Numbered from the stretch's first letter, positions 37,740 through 51,064 are shown. The stretch: 64,000 bases of DNA from Dioscorea cayenensis subsp. rotundata (GCF_009730915.1 NC_052477.1:29026420-29090419), one strand, 5' to 3'. Program-made: numbers and translations. The notes: generated from the sequence alone by a model not told the origin.

Positions 37740-40700
37740 GCCTTTGCTTTGGCTTTTCTACTTTTTTTTTTTTTTTAACTATTAATTGTAAAATTATCAT
37801 TTGACCCCTTGTTTAGTCTCAAATTCATTATTAATATTAAGTTTCTAACTTTGTTAAGTTGTTATTGTTAAAATAAAAATGTTAAAAATAATAATAGTGA
37901 TTAAATTTTAAATATGAATCAATGTATGGTGCTGGTTGAAGATAAATTAAATTGGTTTTAAAAAAAGGATATCTTGAATATAAAAAATATATGGTTGATG
38001 AATTTAAAAACTTAAAAAACTAAAGCACATTGTTTAAAAATTAATAAACGTTTTTTTATTTTTTTAAAATAAATCAAGCAAAAATTATCTATTTTTTTTA
38101 GAAATATGCCAAAAATTTTCTTTTGAAATATAAAAAAAGGGGGAAAAAAAAAAAAAACATTGATAACCTCCACTTAATTTTGAGGAGTGAAGAGAAAGTA
38201 AATAATTTTGACCATTTCAAGGGGGCAACAAGTGAAATTCGCATTGTACAGTTTTGATGGTTGTGATTTTGCGAATCATATACGTCATGTCAATTAGGTT
38301 TTTGAGTACGTTGTACATTTCCTGTCATTTTATTAAGCACTTTATTTCACCGAAAAAAAACTGTCATTAATGCACTCTTTGAAAAAAAATACACAAATTT
38401 ATAAATGCAAACATTATTGAACAAAGAAGCAAAGGTCCACTTTCAACATAATTTCATCAGTAGAACTTGAGATGTATACAAGTTTGCTGGTGATCTTATT
38501 TTTTTTATTGAAAAAAATTCATATATATGTATATATAATACTTAGTATTTTTTTTTTGTATATATATACCAAGGGTGTACGCATAAGAGTAAATCATTCA
38601 ATCCCTAACCCTCAGCCAGGGATGAGTGGTTTGGACTATGTCATTCTATAAACGATGCCTATCGTCCCATCCCCGTGGATGCAGTATGGGAATATGAATA
38701 AAGAAAGAGAATGCGAATAATGAATGAATAATGCTTTGGCTTTAATAAGGAGATAAAAAAAGTCAAAAAGTGGGAGTAGCAAAATTACATCTCCATATAA
38801 CAATACGATATTATATAAAAGATAGATTATGTTTAATGAAAATATTTAACATTATTTATTATTAATTATTTTTCATAATATAAAAATATATTTCAATATA
38901 CTATAACTATATAATTAATCTTAATAATTTATTTAACAATTATATATTTATTAAATTAGTTAATATCATTAAATACGTTTAATTAAATTAATTAAATTTT
39001 ATTTATTTTAATTTTAATTTTCCAAAAATAATTTAATTAAATTATTTTTAATAAATAAAAGCTAAAATATATAAATATGTAATTATATATGCTAGGGGTA
39101 TATTAGTAATTTTATAACTCAAGCATACTTCTCCCCATTTTTGGGTGAATAGGATGCCTCCAAGGAAAGAATCTTTTTCCCATGCATGGAAAGCAACTCA
39201 TGCGCTTTCCCTCGACATTAAACAGGGCTTGGGAACGAATCTCATTCTGCCCCTCAATCCGTGATCCAAACGCCCCTTAATGAATTTTGAACCGAAATTT
39301 TTTTAAATATCTCACTTTTATTTTTTACACAGGACCAAATACCATTATACTATAAGTACTTTAGTTATAATTATCAATGTTGAAGAAAGTAGCTATTTTT
39401 ACCTTGCTTTTTTTTAGTATGTTTGAATCCCAAGAATATGGTTGATAATAAACAAAGTTTTACTTTACCTATAAAGTGCATTTTATATCTTTCATTGTGT
39501 GTTTTTGTTAGATCCACTTGCATAAATGCATTATCATCTTCACCATCAAGCACTTATATATAGAGAAAGGATACATTGTATTAATCAGTAAGATCATGAC
39601 CAATTATTCCCCTCTAATTAGAGATTGCCACATTAATATTTACGTTATTTTTTTCATAAACTTCAAATTCAAATTATTTAAATTTTTAAAATTTTAAAAT
39701 TTTAAAATATTATTAAATATTTAAAACTTTAAACTTGAAATATTATAACTAAAATTCTAAAAACTTAAACACTAAATCTTTAGCACCCCAAACCCTAAAT
39801 TATATACCCATTGAATTGAAAAGTAAGCAAATTGGTCCGAAGATGATGCATGATGGTGCCTTGTGTTCTAACTCTTTTGTCTTGTCAAGTTTGGAAGTTT
39901 ATATTTATCAGTGTATGTACTTGCTAATAGCTAGCTGTCATGTGGGCTCTTATTTTGTTTCTTGATTGACTCATTGAGCTCATTTATTTTTTATGTTTTA
40001 TTTATTTATTCTAAGTTTAGCCGTTTAGGTCATGCTTTTCTATTCAAGAAAATGAATAATATAAGGAAAAAGAAGTTGATGGTTAAAGAATTTTAGATTT
40101 ACTTTTTTTTTTTTACAATAAAAAATTTGTTATATTTTGTTAAGTGATATGATTTATTTTTTAAATATGCGAGTAAGTCATTTTGGCATTAAATATTTTT
40201 AACAATTTGATCTCTCATTAGGTTGGAAAAAAACATACTTATATCAAGTATTCATTATGTAAATGATTTTTTTTTTACAAAAATGACATGCCACTATTAA
40301 TATCTCTATTATGCATGAGTTAATGGCTCGAATGCGCCAATAAAATAGTGTTTGCGCATGAGTTAATACCTCAAACACCCTCACCTAGTGGACATGTGTG
40401 AGGGTACTAGCGGGAGAGATATAACATTACCCGTGAGTGAGTTAATTTTTCAAATAAAAAATTTAAATCCTCATCAACTCATACGTTATATGAGAAATTC
40501 ATGTTAGTGTTTTTCACCACTTGAATAAAGTGGTTTTGTCAAAATGATTTTTTTTTATCATTTGATGTTTATAAATTTTTTTTATGTTATATATATATAT
40601 ATATATTTGTCTTTTAAGATTGTTTAATGATTTGAGCTTAGCTTTAAAAAAACTCAAAGTTGGTTTGAAAATAAATACAAATGACTCAGACTGAGTTGCA

Positions 40701-41160
40701 ATTTGAGTTTATTTTTAATTATAGCATTAAACATTATAGATACAAACAAATATTATATTGTTATTTATGCACTATTCCTTATTTTTTTGCATCCTCTTCT
40801 TAGTATTTAGCAAGATACGGGTCCAATCATCATATATGTTTAATTACTACTGTTCTTGTGACTTCATAAAATGTGCATATATATAATTTAAAACTAATTT
40901 TGCTAACCATGCTCAAATTAGGTTCAATTATTATTAATTTTAAAGCCAAACACAAAACTCTAATTGAATTTAACACTTCTTTCTCACAAATTAATAAGTA
41001 CTCTGCCTACAATTAATCTTAGGACTTCGATTTCCCAAACTAATATTAATTTTATTTTATCAATTTCACAACATTATCATCTTAATTTCTTTTATTTAAA
41101 AATAAAACATAAACAAAAATTTCTAATTCTCTAACTTTTAAAAGTAAGGTTAAATTTGCT
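37740..41160. other. AT-rich intergenic region
   Basis: About 3.4 kb with no coherent gene on either strand. It holds poly-A/T runs, (TA)n tracts (for example about 40588-40606) and repeat-like pieces at 38575-38760 and 39120-39280. The latter ends CCAAACGCCCC-TTAA, which looks like a DNA-transposon terminus, but no partner end is found. Confidence 0.5.
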
Positions 41161-41760
41161 TGCGTTTTGATTAATTGAGTTCTTATAAGATATTAGAGTT
41201 TTGTATTAGTGACTAAGTTTCATAATTTTATTGATTACCTAGAGAAACTGCACATATGACATTGTAGTTAAGTTTTACCAAATATGTAATTCTTTTTCCA
41301 AGTATACAACTATTAACTAAGTTTTATAAGATGTTGAGTTTTCTATAAGTGACTAAGTTGTCAAAATTTTACTGGCTAATTATATATGACACTGTAGTTA
41401 AGCTTTGTTATGTATATAATTTATTTTTCAAATATGCAATTACTAACTAAGTTTTTTAAAATACGAGTTTTTTATAAGTGACTACATTGCCAAAAATTTA
41501 TTGGATAATGAAAGAAATTGTATATTTGACATTGCAGTTAAGTTTTGTCATGTATAAATTATCTTTCAAATATGCAACTATTAACTAAAATTTATAAGAT
41601 GTTGAGTTTAAAATAAATAACTAAGTTGCCAAAATCTTGTTAGCTAATTAGAGAAACCGTCATATATATATATATATATATATATATGACGCTGCAATTA
41701 AGTTTTGCCATATATATATATAATTCAATTTTCAAATATGCAACTAGTTTACTTATAACT
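41160..41760. repeat. ~135-bp AT-rich tandem array downstream of the GT43 gene
   Basis: About four diverged copies, starting near 41179, 41315, 41446 and 41587, carry TATAAGATGTTGAGTTTT-like, GTGACTAAGTTG and GCAGTTAAGTTTTG blocks in the same order. A (TA)n run at 41660-41686 interrupts the last copy. Confidence 0.75.
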
Positions 41761-41868
41761 TACTTCTCTATGGTCCCCCATTGAAATCATATATATTCTC
41801 TAACTAACATGATGTTCCAATCCCACAAGTCATATGAATAATTGGTTAGTGATCATCTTCCCTTTTCT

Positions 41869-44800
41869 TTACTTCTTTTTCTTTGAGCCAACCAACTCCA
41901 CTTCATTTGAAAGAAACACATGAACCAACTCCATCAACAAAAAAACACAATGCATGTCCAATAACTCATAAATAATATATTGCTTGATAAACAAAAAAAA
42001 TAATAATAATACAACAAAAAGCAGAGAAATATATATATAAAAAAGAAAAAGAAAAATAAAAATAAAAAACAATACCAAATACAAAATAATGAAAATTTTT
42101 CCCTTGCTATATATATATATATAATTATTTATCTTTTGGTTTGGGTTTGATAAAATGTGAGATTTCTTGGGACATGGAAATTCCCACAACATGATCTTTG
42201 AGCAATCACTTGGAATGGCTCTCAATTTTGTCTCATCTTCAAGAGCTACTTGTTGCACAAATTTGATTGAGTCCTGTTACAAAATAATAATAATAATAAT
42301 AAGATACATTAGTTTTTTTTGGTTACAAAATAATTTAAAAAATAAAATATATATTATTATTAAAACAAAGAGAAGATATAAATATTGAAAATGGTTGGTG
42401 AGAGAAGTTTCTTATAATTAGTGGACTAGGCACCAAACAAAGGTGAGAATCACACAATAGATTAAGACATAAAAAAATAAATAAATAAATAAATAAAAGG
42501 GACCCTCATAACTAATGTTTGGTAAGATGAGTGCTACGAATTGCTTTTCCTTTTTGTGGAGAATAATTGGATTAGGTCATTAGCCAACCTTTCAATTTCA
42601 CAGTGATTCAAAATAAAAAATTAAAAAAAAAAAAAGTTGATAATGATGGTGCAATTGATAAATTGAGTGTTTGGTTCGGAATCTCGGATATGATTTCAAT
42701 GGTTGGATTCAATTCCATCTAAAAACTTGAAATGATACGTATGTATGTGGTCAATATTTATATTATTTTTTTTAAAATTCACATTAAATTGATTAAATCA
42801 AACTAAAATTCCATCAAAACCCTCTAAAAATTAATAATAATAAAAATCACAAAATAACATAATACATATTTTTTTTTTACAAAAGTAACAAAGGTCGTTA
42901 AAAGGTCTGACAAATATATATGCACACTAATTATAATAGCTTACTGATCTTTAAAAATTTATCATATTGGACGAGCTAACACGCAGAGTAATTAAAAACT
43001 ACCACGTGCGTCTAGGATGATATATCAGGGATCATCTTCACAATGAAATTCTTTTTTTTGTCATTCAACCTTAAAAAAAGATAAAAAATACGATTTCTCC
43101 TACAGGGGAACTATACTGGGATCTAGTGAATAGTATGAAAGTAAGGTTTTGTGTTGCACACTTTATAATAAGGTACTACTCGACTATCTATCGGTGTTTT
43201 TTTTTTTAACATAGTTAAAAATAATACAAGAATAAAATTAATAAAATTATAATAAAATTTTCATAAATGAATCAAATAAAAAACTAATTCAAAACAATGT
43301 AAAACTGACCTGTGAATTACGAGGAACAGAAGATGAACGGCCCCATCGCTCAGGATCCCATAAAATGGAGCTATTGAAAAGCAAAGCCGGAGATATTTAT
43401 CTCTTGTAATTCTTTATTAATAATAATATTATTATTGTTATTATTATTAATAAGCTCTTGAATCCTTGAATAATAATAAGATGTTGCACTGCTACCCTTG
43501 CTGTAAATCTTTCTTTCTCCACCCTACAACTTGTAAAGAATTACAAATTGGTCCTTCCACCAACACACGTTTCCTATTTGCACCCAACATTGCCACTGGC
43601 CATGTTCCAAACACCCTGCAAATATTAATCAATAAAATTTTTATATGGTTTCTTTCTTTGAATGGTTGAAGAAAAAAGAGTTGTAAACCATGTGCTAATC
43701 CTTTTGATTTAGTTTAAAAATGCAATAAAGTAGTAGAGTTTGGTTGTTAACTAGTCATTCTTTAATTTAAAGGTCTAACTCGAAAAAAGTTGACTTTCCT
43801 AATTCATTTTTTCTTATCATTTTATAAGAATTTATAAATTTAAAAACTACCTTAAAATAATATTAAAGTCTAAAACTTATGTGACAATAAATATGATTTT
43901 AGCTAATATTTAAAACTTTGGTTCATTTATCATTGAATAGATTATATATAGAGTTCAAAGACCAAAAATGATTTTTTTTTACTAATGGTTTTATCCCTAG
44001 GACTTTTATAATAAATAAATATCACAAAAAGTAATATAAAAAAATCAATAAAGAAGAACATGCTCAATATATATAACTAATCTCCTAAAAGAAAATATGA
44101 ACTTATAATTAAATTAAAAACGAATATCAAATAACATTAAAAATCTAATACTTACATGTTAATAATATGACAAGAAAAAATAATCTGAATTCAAAAAAAA
44201 ATAAATAAAAGATTTCTAAGAAATATCATAACTTAAGCTAAAACTAATTATAATAAACAGAAAATGCAGGGGTTTATATGCAAATAAAATCAATAAAACA
44301 AGACCAAGAAGAAGAAGAAGAAGAAGAAGAAGAAGAAGAACATACTCAATATCTCTGATTTCCTGAAAGAACTGAAGATCATAAACATTGGAAAGAGAAG
44401 CAAAGTGAACAATCCCATTGAGACGATGATGTTCAATATGATTCAAGGCCAAGTTTCTCTGGAAATCAGCTTCACTTGATGAATCAGTGAAATTTTCCTT
44501 CACTGTCAAGTGCTCTATACATCACTCCAGTTTTCCTCAAATTCTCTGAAGTCTTTGGTGCCTGTAAATGATCTTCAACAACAATCCAAAGCAATGGAGG
44601 ATCCACCAAACTCAAAGTGTGAGAAAGTCTTCTCAACTTAACTTCTCTGATTGGATCTCTTGATGATGTGGTTGTCACTATGATTAATAACTTGTTTGGA
44701 ATGATAGAGTACTCTTGTGGTTCTTCAGGTTGTTGAGAGTCTTGAGAGTCTTGAGAGTCTTGAGAGTCTTGAAAGTCTTGAAAGTCTTCAGTCATGTCTT

Positions 44801-45095
44801 CAGAGTCTTCAGAGTCTTCAGTTTCAATTTGGAGATCAAGAGAGGGTTGTGTGGAGGTTAAGGATGGAGGAGAGAGTAAGTTGGTGGTGATGGTGGTGTT
44901 GGAGAGAATGGGTTGAGGGGATTGGAAGGAGATGGAGGAGGAGGTGGAGGTGGAAGAGGAGGAGAAGAAGGAGGAGGTAGTGGTGGTCGGAGCGAAGCCG
45001 GAGAAGAAGCCCATGACAAAGCAAAGAGAGAATTGGAGAAGAGCTTTCTTCCATAGTTGAATTCTCTTCTTGGATCTATCAAAGGAGGAGCCCAT
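41869..45095 (-). CDS. IRX9-type GT43 xylan glycosyltransferase, frame broken at three single bases
   Basis: GT43 IRX9-like proteins work in the Golgi on the xylan backbone of cell walls. Exons: 45095-44346, 43615-43310, 42273-41869. Exon 1 encodes a basic stretch (MGSSFDRSKKRIQLWKKA), a signal-anchor helix (QFSLCFVMGFFSGFAP), a Ser-rich stem, an acidic DSQ repeat, and PPLLWIVVEDH; then NFTDSS and NHIEHHRLNGIVHFA. Exon 2 carries VFGTWPVAML, VLVEGPICNS and NSSILWDPERWGRSSS; exon 3 VQQVALEDETKL and DCSKIMLW. The reading frame shifts near 44507, at the CCC run 43495-43497 and at the AAAA run 43377-43380, each as one extra base. Removing three bases makes total length divisible by three (485 codons plus stop). 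Otherwise conserved. It is either a working gene with consensus errors or a very young pseudogene. The C-terminal ~85 codons are AT-rich and doubtful. Confidence 0.85.
44306..44340. repeat. (GAA)n microsatellite at the GT43 exon 1 donor
   Basis: About 11 trinucleotide units directly beside the exon 1 donor (44345-44344 on the minus strand). On the gene strand it is a TTC run immediately inside intron 1. Confidence 0.85.
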
Positions 45096-45160
45096 GATGA
45101 ACAAGAACAAGAAGATGATATAAGTGTGAAAGAGTATATATGGTTATATATATATATATA

Positions 45161-45204
<44 letters not shown>

Positions 45205-45467
45205 GAGAAGATGGTGAGGTGTGAGGTGAAGGAGAGGTTTGAAAATGGCGGGAAGGGGGAGGGAGGGTGAGAGGTTTCTTTTGATGGGATGAATTAGGTG
45301 AGGGAGGTGAAGGTGTTGGCTTGGTTTGTTTATGGTTAAAGAGGAAGGAGGAGGGAGGAAGACATCACTTGAAGTTGAAGGAATCAAAGGAAGGAAGGAA
45401 GGAGGATAGAAGAGAGTGGAAGTTGTGTAGGTTGGAGTTGGGATTGGACTTCTCAACTAAAATTTAA

Positions 45468-45513
<46 letters not shown>

Positions 45514-45540
45514 TAATTAAAAAAAAAATTTATTTAAGCG
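45096..45540. repeat. GT43 upstream region with (TA)n and (TAA)n tracts
   Basis: Long (TA)n at about 45144-45199 and (TAA)n at about 45468-45511, with a purine-rich plus strand in between (pyrimidine-rich leader on the gene strand). The open frame on the minus strand here is low complexity and not taken as a gene. Confidence 0.7.
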
Positions 45541-46603
45541 TAAGCGAACTTTTGTCCTTTTCTTTTTCTTTTGAGTGAGAGGTAAGTTTTACTCTCCGCT
45601 CTTGTAGATGGCTAGAGTGTGTAATAATTGAGTGTATTTCTCATTGGTAGAGTAAGGTTTCTCAGGAGAGCTTTTTCGCCTGCATGTCTCTAATTACTTG
45701 TCTGATCAAATCTAATGTCTTTAGTAAAAAAAAAATGAGGGTTTAGAGGAATTTTGAATGATTAGATTTTTTTTTAATTTTATGTGATCTCATGTTAGGC
45801 TGTAGAATTGTGGTGAATTCTTTCTTGCCAATTTTATCATTAGGTTTATTATTATATGGAATTTATTTTATTTAATTGGACGTGATTTTTAGATGTTGAT
45901 ACATTGATGTAAATTGATGCATTGTGTTGCAGGGGTCATATGATGTGAATTTTTTTTCAAATGCATATGATGTGATATTAGGATTTCAAAGATGTGAAAT
46001 GGAGATTGTATTAGAGCCAATTAATTATGATTTTTACTTGCTGGATATTTATAATTAATTTTTTTGATTAATCAATTGTTTTAAAAAATTTAGTACTAAT
46101 TAAGTTTAATTAAATTATTATGGATGCGAACTAATGTAACATGATATCAGAGCCAATGCAAATTTGATCATATTTATAGAACAATTTTGGTTTATTTCGA
46201 TTATTTCGCTTCAAGATTGCTTCAAAATCTACTCTTAATTTGAGAGGTTGAATTAATCTAACTCATATAAACTATGTCAACATCAAGCATTGAAAATTTT
46301 TTCATGATTCTGTGTTTATAATGAAAATGATTTATAAGAAAATAAGTAACTGTCACAATACCATAAAAAAAAAATAAAAAATAAAATAAAAACAAAATAA
46401 AAACACCATATTTAAATTAAAATAAAGTTCAAGTGTTGGACCTTTAATTATCATTCACTCAAAAGTCCTAAAGTAGTTGAGAAAGCCACACTAATGTTAA
46501 ACTCAATGTCATTCTCTGATGTTATGCCCATGCTTTCATTTCTTTGAAGACCACTTAGCTTTCTTGGACTTCAATTGATTGGTTACCCAAAAAACATCAT
46601 TAT

Positions 46604-46635
<32 letters not shown>

Positions 46636-47429
46636 TGTTAATGTGTTTGAATTTAAAGCAAGCAAGCAAGCTGGTCATGATCAACTAAGTTCCTAAATCT
46701 GAACTTGTATTTCCACTTCATGTATGGACTTGTGAAAATGAAAACTCATGTCTCTCTCTTAATGATATTATTCAGATACCAACTCCATCCTTGACTAGTT
46801 TCAGCAAAGAAAACAACATATTTCTCACTTAATTTTTATATATATATATATCCATTTATTAGATATATAAATTTTAGTTGCCTAAGAGTGTGTATAAATA
46901 TAGCATGTGTCATCTTTCATAGATTCAAAATCTATGCGCGATGATTGTCAAACAGTTGAATTTCATTCTAACGGTCTTCATCACAGTTGCATTCTCATTC
47001 CATGTTACTTCATAATTGCATTCCCATTCATTGTTATTGTGCTTATAAATAGTAGTGAAAAGTAAGATTTTAAAGTATTCAATTGAACCGTCCGATTATG
47101 ATCGTTACTGTAACTCAATAAACCATAGTTATCCAACTCTATTTTTACTAGACATATAGGAAAACTAACAAAAACTAGAAGAGGCAACCACCTACCCATT
47201 TGTTTTGCTGATACATCATTTTAGTGCTGTTATAGTTATTGTTCATATACCGTCTGTGTCTCTATCTCTTACTTTTTCAGTATGTCTGCAGTTGACGTTT
47301 GTTCATATATATATATATATATAGTGAGAGAAGTATCTGCTTTGAGATCAGAAAAGAAAACATTCTAAACATTAAACATGTTCCTACAAAGAAAACAACA
47401 GCAAATTCCTACAATAAGACGGGCACTGT
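45541..47429. other. AT-rich intergenic region
   Basis: No gene seen between GT43 and the tetraspanin. It contains (TA)n tracts near 46604-46631 and 46839-46851 and long A/T runs. The last few hundred bases may include the tetraspanin 3' UTR. Confidence 0.5.
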
Positions 47430-49335
47430 CTAAAACTGGTACCTGCTAGGCCTTGCCTTAGTCATCCGGCTCTCACCGTATGGCTCTGAGTTATCCATCC
47501 TCTGGTTGTTTCTGAATGCTGCACAACCGATCACATAGACGATCACAAGGATGATGAGCACGACGATGTTGATCACTGAGACCTTCCTCCAACTATGTCG
47601 AATGCTTGCTATTACGCCAGCCTTGCATGAGTCACATTGGTAGCATAAAGTTCGCTGGTCGTTGCTCCATTTCACGCAATCTGTATCGGTGAGCAGCATT
47701 GCGTTGCTGGGGTTCCAAAATGTCTCGTTTGCATATGCATAGCCACATGATGTCGGTGGCTTGCAGCAACCGGACTGCATTCGAGCATAAATTCTACAAT
47801 TAACTCAAGTTCATCAAGAATATAAGCCCATCAAGATCATGTTATCAATGATGTAGCTAAATCGTGTGTGTGTATTCATTTGTTTTTTATACTTTAGATT
47901 GATGAAACCGGTTAAGATTTATATTCATTGTGTTTTAACAAAACTTTAACTACCGGCTGCCAGCTGTCTAGTATGGCGACCCTACTCTATTCTCATTAAG
48001 ACTTGGTACTGGTAACAGCACATATTACTGACATGTTAAAGAGAGAATCTATTAAAATGGTAACAACATGCCTTTACAAGACTGATACATAGTTTTATAA
48101 CAAAGATGGAAGTTCTTTGAGTGGAGGGTTATGGAAGAGTAAGCGATAGACCTAAAAGGTGTTTAGCAACAACTTACGAAATGATATATACAAGCTTGTT
48201 TTATCTGAGTTTTTGGTCTTTAACAGAGCAATGTTGAAGGAAAGGATTCATGTAGCCAGCCTCAAATAGTTGAGACTGACTGCTTCTTGTTGTTGTTGTA
48301 GATTGATGGAACTGGTCAAATCAGATTCATCTAACTATGTTTATCGCCTTCTAAATGACAAAGGAAGATACAAGTCCTGATTTGATGAAGCTTCTATATA
48401 TTTATTGAGTTCCTAATATACTTGTTCCAGGACAATCAAACAACTCAAGAAGAAGAATTGGAAACACTCGAGATCATAAAGGGTTGCAGCAAAAAATCAT
48501 CTTACTCAACTATGGCTCAAATGACAAATTTTACAAGCTAAGGCAACCATTTCAGGAGAACAGAAGAGGAATCCAAGTGAACAAAAACTAGAAATTATAT
48601 CTTAGTCATTGATTCTTGCTTACAAATCTAAATAACAACATAGTGGAGCATCAAAAGAGATTAATTTTGCATAGTTTGATACTTTGATTCACTATAGGGA
48701 CCATTTGGAATCCCAAATTAATCAACTTTTTTCCTCAAGCTAACAAGCACTCGGCTTTAGAAGCATTTCAATTAATCAGAAAAGGAAGTGAATGCACTAA
48801 CCTCGATCGGAGAGAGTTGGCGACTATAGAACATATCTGGTGATTCAGGCACACGCATGCCTGTGGCAGGGTCAGTGCCATACTTAGCCATGCCTCGGCA
48901 AGCACGGGCATCCCGGAGGCAAGAGCTAATCTTTGACCAATACACAGGGTCTGATACTCTCTCCTTAAGCCAACCCGAATAATCTGAAAGCTGATACTCA
49001 AGAAAAGCTCTGTTCATAATGACCTCGCCGTGGCCGCGGTCAGTGACCGCATATGCAAAGACGATAAATCCTATCAATGCAACAACAACGAAGAACATAA
49101 CGAAAAGGTAGAGCCACATGAGCCAAGTGAGCCCATAGCACGCGCCGGCAAAGCCCATGAGGGAGATTACCATTATGGTGATCCCAATAACTATTAGAGG
49201 CCATTGGAGGAACTGCAAACACTCAGTAGAATTGGCTCTACTACTCAGCCAGATCCCTCCTCCGAGAATTGGGATTGAGATCAAGAATGTCACAAAATTT
49301 ACTGCTCCAATAACACTGTTGCTCCCTCTCATCAT
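47430..49335 (-). CDS. plant tetraspanin (TET3-like), complete
   Basis: Tetraspanins organise membrane protein domains in the plasma membrane and at plasmodesmata. Two exons in phase: 49335-48802 and 47774-47430; about 292 aa. Four membrane helices are visible: VIGAVNFVTFLISIPILGGG, PLIVIGITIMVISLMGFAG, LYLFVMFFVVVALIGFIVF, and near the C-terminus INIVVLIILVIVYVIG. The large extracellular loop has the plant signature GCCKPPTSCG at the start of exon 2 and further cysteines (CYQCDSC). The motif SSRANSTECLQFLQWPLI is typical of the TET3/TET4 clade. Two adjacent ATGs (49335, 49332) could serve as start. A 5' leader intron is likely: donor CACCAAG-GTGAGT near 49823 and acceptor TATACAG near 49350. 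Confidence 0.95.
48100..48300 (+). mobile_element. RTE-type LINE 3' end (or SINE sharing it) in the tetraspanin intron
   Basis: The stretch ends GATTCATGTAGCCAGCCTC, AAATAGTTGAGACT, then a short (TTG)n run. This matches from memory the 3' end shared by plant RTE LINEs and Au-like SINEs (ATCCATGTAGCCGACC ... TTGTTGTTG). The preceding bases translate to KERIHVAS, like the RTE C-terminus. It lies antisense to the host gene and is truncated at its 5' side. Confidence 0.5.
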
Positions 49336-49989
49336 CTTGAATTCCTTTCTGTATAACAAGATCAAGAACACATTCAAGAACAATAACAAACAAAAAAGAA
49401 ATCACTTCAATTCATAGTAAGAGAAACCATCATCCAAATCAGCTACTTTATCTTACTCACTCTGAAACTATAGATCTCAAATAGTTTACAGTTTCATTTA
49501 CAACTAAACTCATCCAAAGACATCACCTTTAAGCAACAATATCCTTTAAAAATCAAGTTTTGAACTATAAAATTAAAGCAAAACTCACTCTCAAAGCACA
49601 AAGCAAGCATTAAGATACCCAAAAAAAGGAAAAATAAAAACAACAAAGCATGTTCTACTTAGATTCAGTAGCAGACAACACAATGCATGAGAAAAATAAC
49701 ATTTCTTTTGCAGGAAGGAAGAAAGCAGCAAAAGGACTGCAACAAAGACAAACTTAGGAGTTAAAAAGATGAAAGATGAGAACTTTTCATCTTTTACACA
49801 AGAATGAAGAGCAAATCTACTCACCTTGGTGTTCCTTTTCTCTTTAAGCGTGCATCTATGTGTCCCTTTCTTGTAATCTCTGAATCAAACTCTTGTATTT
49901 GAGCTCTGTTTCAGGCGGTGGCTTTGTGAAAAAAATCCTTCTTTTGGGGGAAAAGCAGTAGTGGCCGGTGGAGTGTTGAATAAAGAAAG

Positions 49990-51030
49990 CTTTTATTTTT
50001 ATTATTTTTATTATTTTATTATTTTTCGTATAGATCCCTGATTTGTATTTAATTATCATGAATATTTCATTGACTAATGAAAATGTTAGCTTGGCACTGA
50101 CATTTTAGTGGAATTTTTTTATTTAATACTCCATAAAAATTTTGTATATAATGGTTTAAAATATAATTATAGGAATAATAATAATAATATTAATAAATAA
50201 TCAGTTATTCTTATTAAATAGACAAACTTTGACACTCTTGTTTGTAGGCTTTCATGTATATAAGATTATTTCTTTTTTAATAAATTTTGGTTTATTCATT
50301 TTATAAAAAAATAAATATTAAGAGATTATATAATTTTTTATGATTACTTTTTTATAAAAAAAATTGTTCTTCTATAGTTTATTTTATTTTGAAATATAAT
50401 CATCCCCATCTGTAAACCTATACTTCAATTTTCATTTTTTTATTGTTTTTGATAAAAATAAATAAACCATAATTTTGATAAATAAAGAAGAAATTGTTTA
50501 CAGTCAAATAAAATATTATAAAATAAAATAAAGTAAAAATCAAAACTAACACAATAACAAAACGATATAAAACCTTTAAAAATTACTAAATGATGAATGT
50601 AAAAGCCTTAAAATATAAAATAAATGATAATAGTGGCATCTTAAAAACAGATAAGTAAATGTAATAGTTGAGCTATTAATTGATTGTAATGTTTTTTTGA
50701 AAAGGTGGATAAACAACTTTGAATTAAAATAAAAAGATACAAAATACACCAATCATTAGATGTGGTAAAGTACAACAAAAGAGGAACAACAAAAACGGAG
50801 CCCATAGCTCCGATTGTAATGTTTGGTGTCATTTTATGATAAATTGATATATAAAAAAAATATAATAAAGTTAATATTTTATTAAATTTTCTTTTAAACC
50901 ACTAATCATCTCAATATACAATGATCATATATTTTGATAAAAGAAAAAGAAAAAGAAAACTCATTTATTTAAACTATAAAACCAAGCTTGATGAGATCAA
51001 GACCAAGCTCTTCTCATGAAAATCGTAAAC
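49990..51030. other. AT-rich intergenic region between tetraspanin and RCI2 (divergent)
   Basis: No gene is visible. A short element-like piece at about 50690-50830 contains the inverted repeat CGGAGC-CCATA-GCTCCG (50798-50815) and resembles 23507-23570. Both look like decayed transposon ends, but neither can be classified. Confidence 0.45.
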
Positions 51031-51034
51031 ACAA

Positions 51035-51064
51035 ACACGTGTCATCCAAGAACCACACGTGTCA
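51035..51064 (+). promoter_or_regulatory. two ABRE-type ACACGTGTCA boxes upstream of RCI2
   Basis: ACACGTGTCA occurs at 51035-51044 and again at 51055-51064, start-to-start 20 bp. The ACGTG core is the ABA-response element bound by bZIP factors, and RCI2 genes are cold/ABA-induced in other plants. A TATA-like CTATAAAA lies at about 50974, upstream of the boxes, so these may fall in the leader. Their function is inference. Confidence 0.55.

Noticed and set aside
39120-39285. CCAAACGCCCC-TTAA as the end of a PIF/Harbinger- or hAT-type element
   Set aside because: No matching inverted end or paired target duplication was found within a reasonable distance.
45079-45456. Pro/Ser/Leu-rich minus-strand open frame upstream of GT43
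   Set aside because: Low-complexity pyrimidine-rich leader DNA ending in a (TA)n tract; not protein-like.
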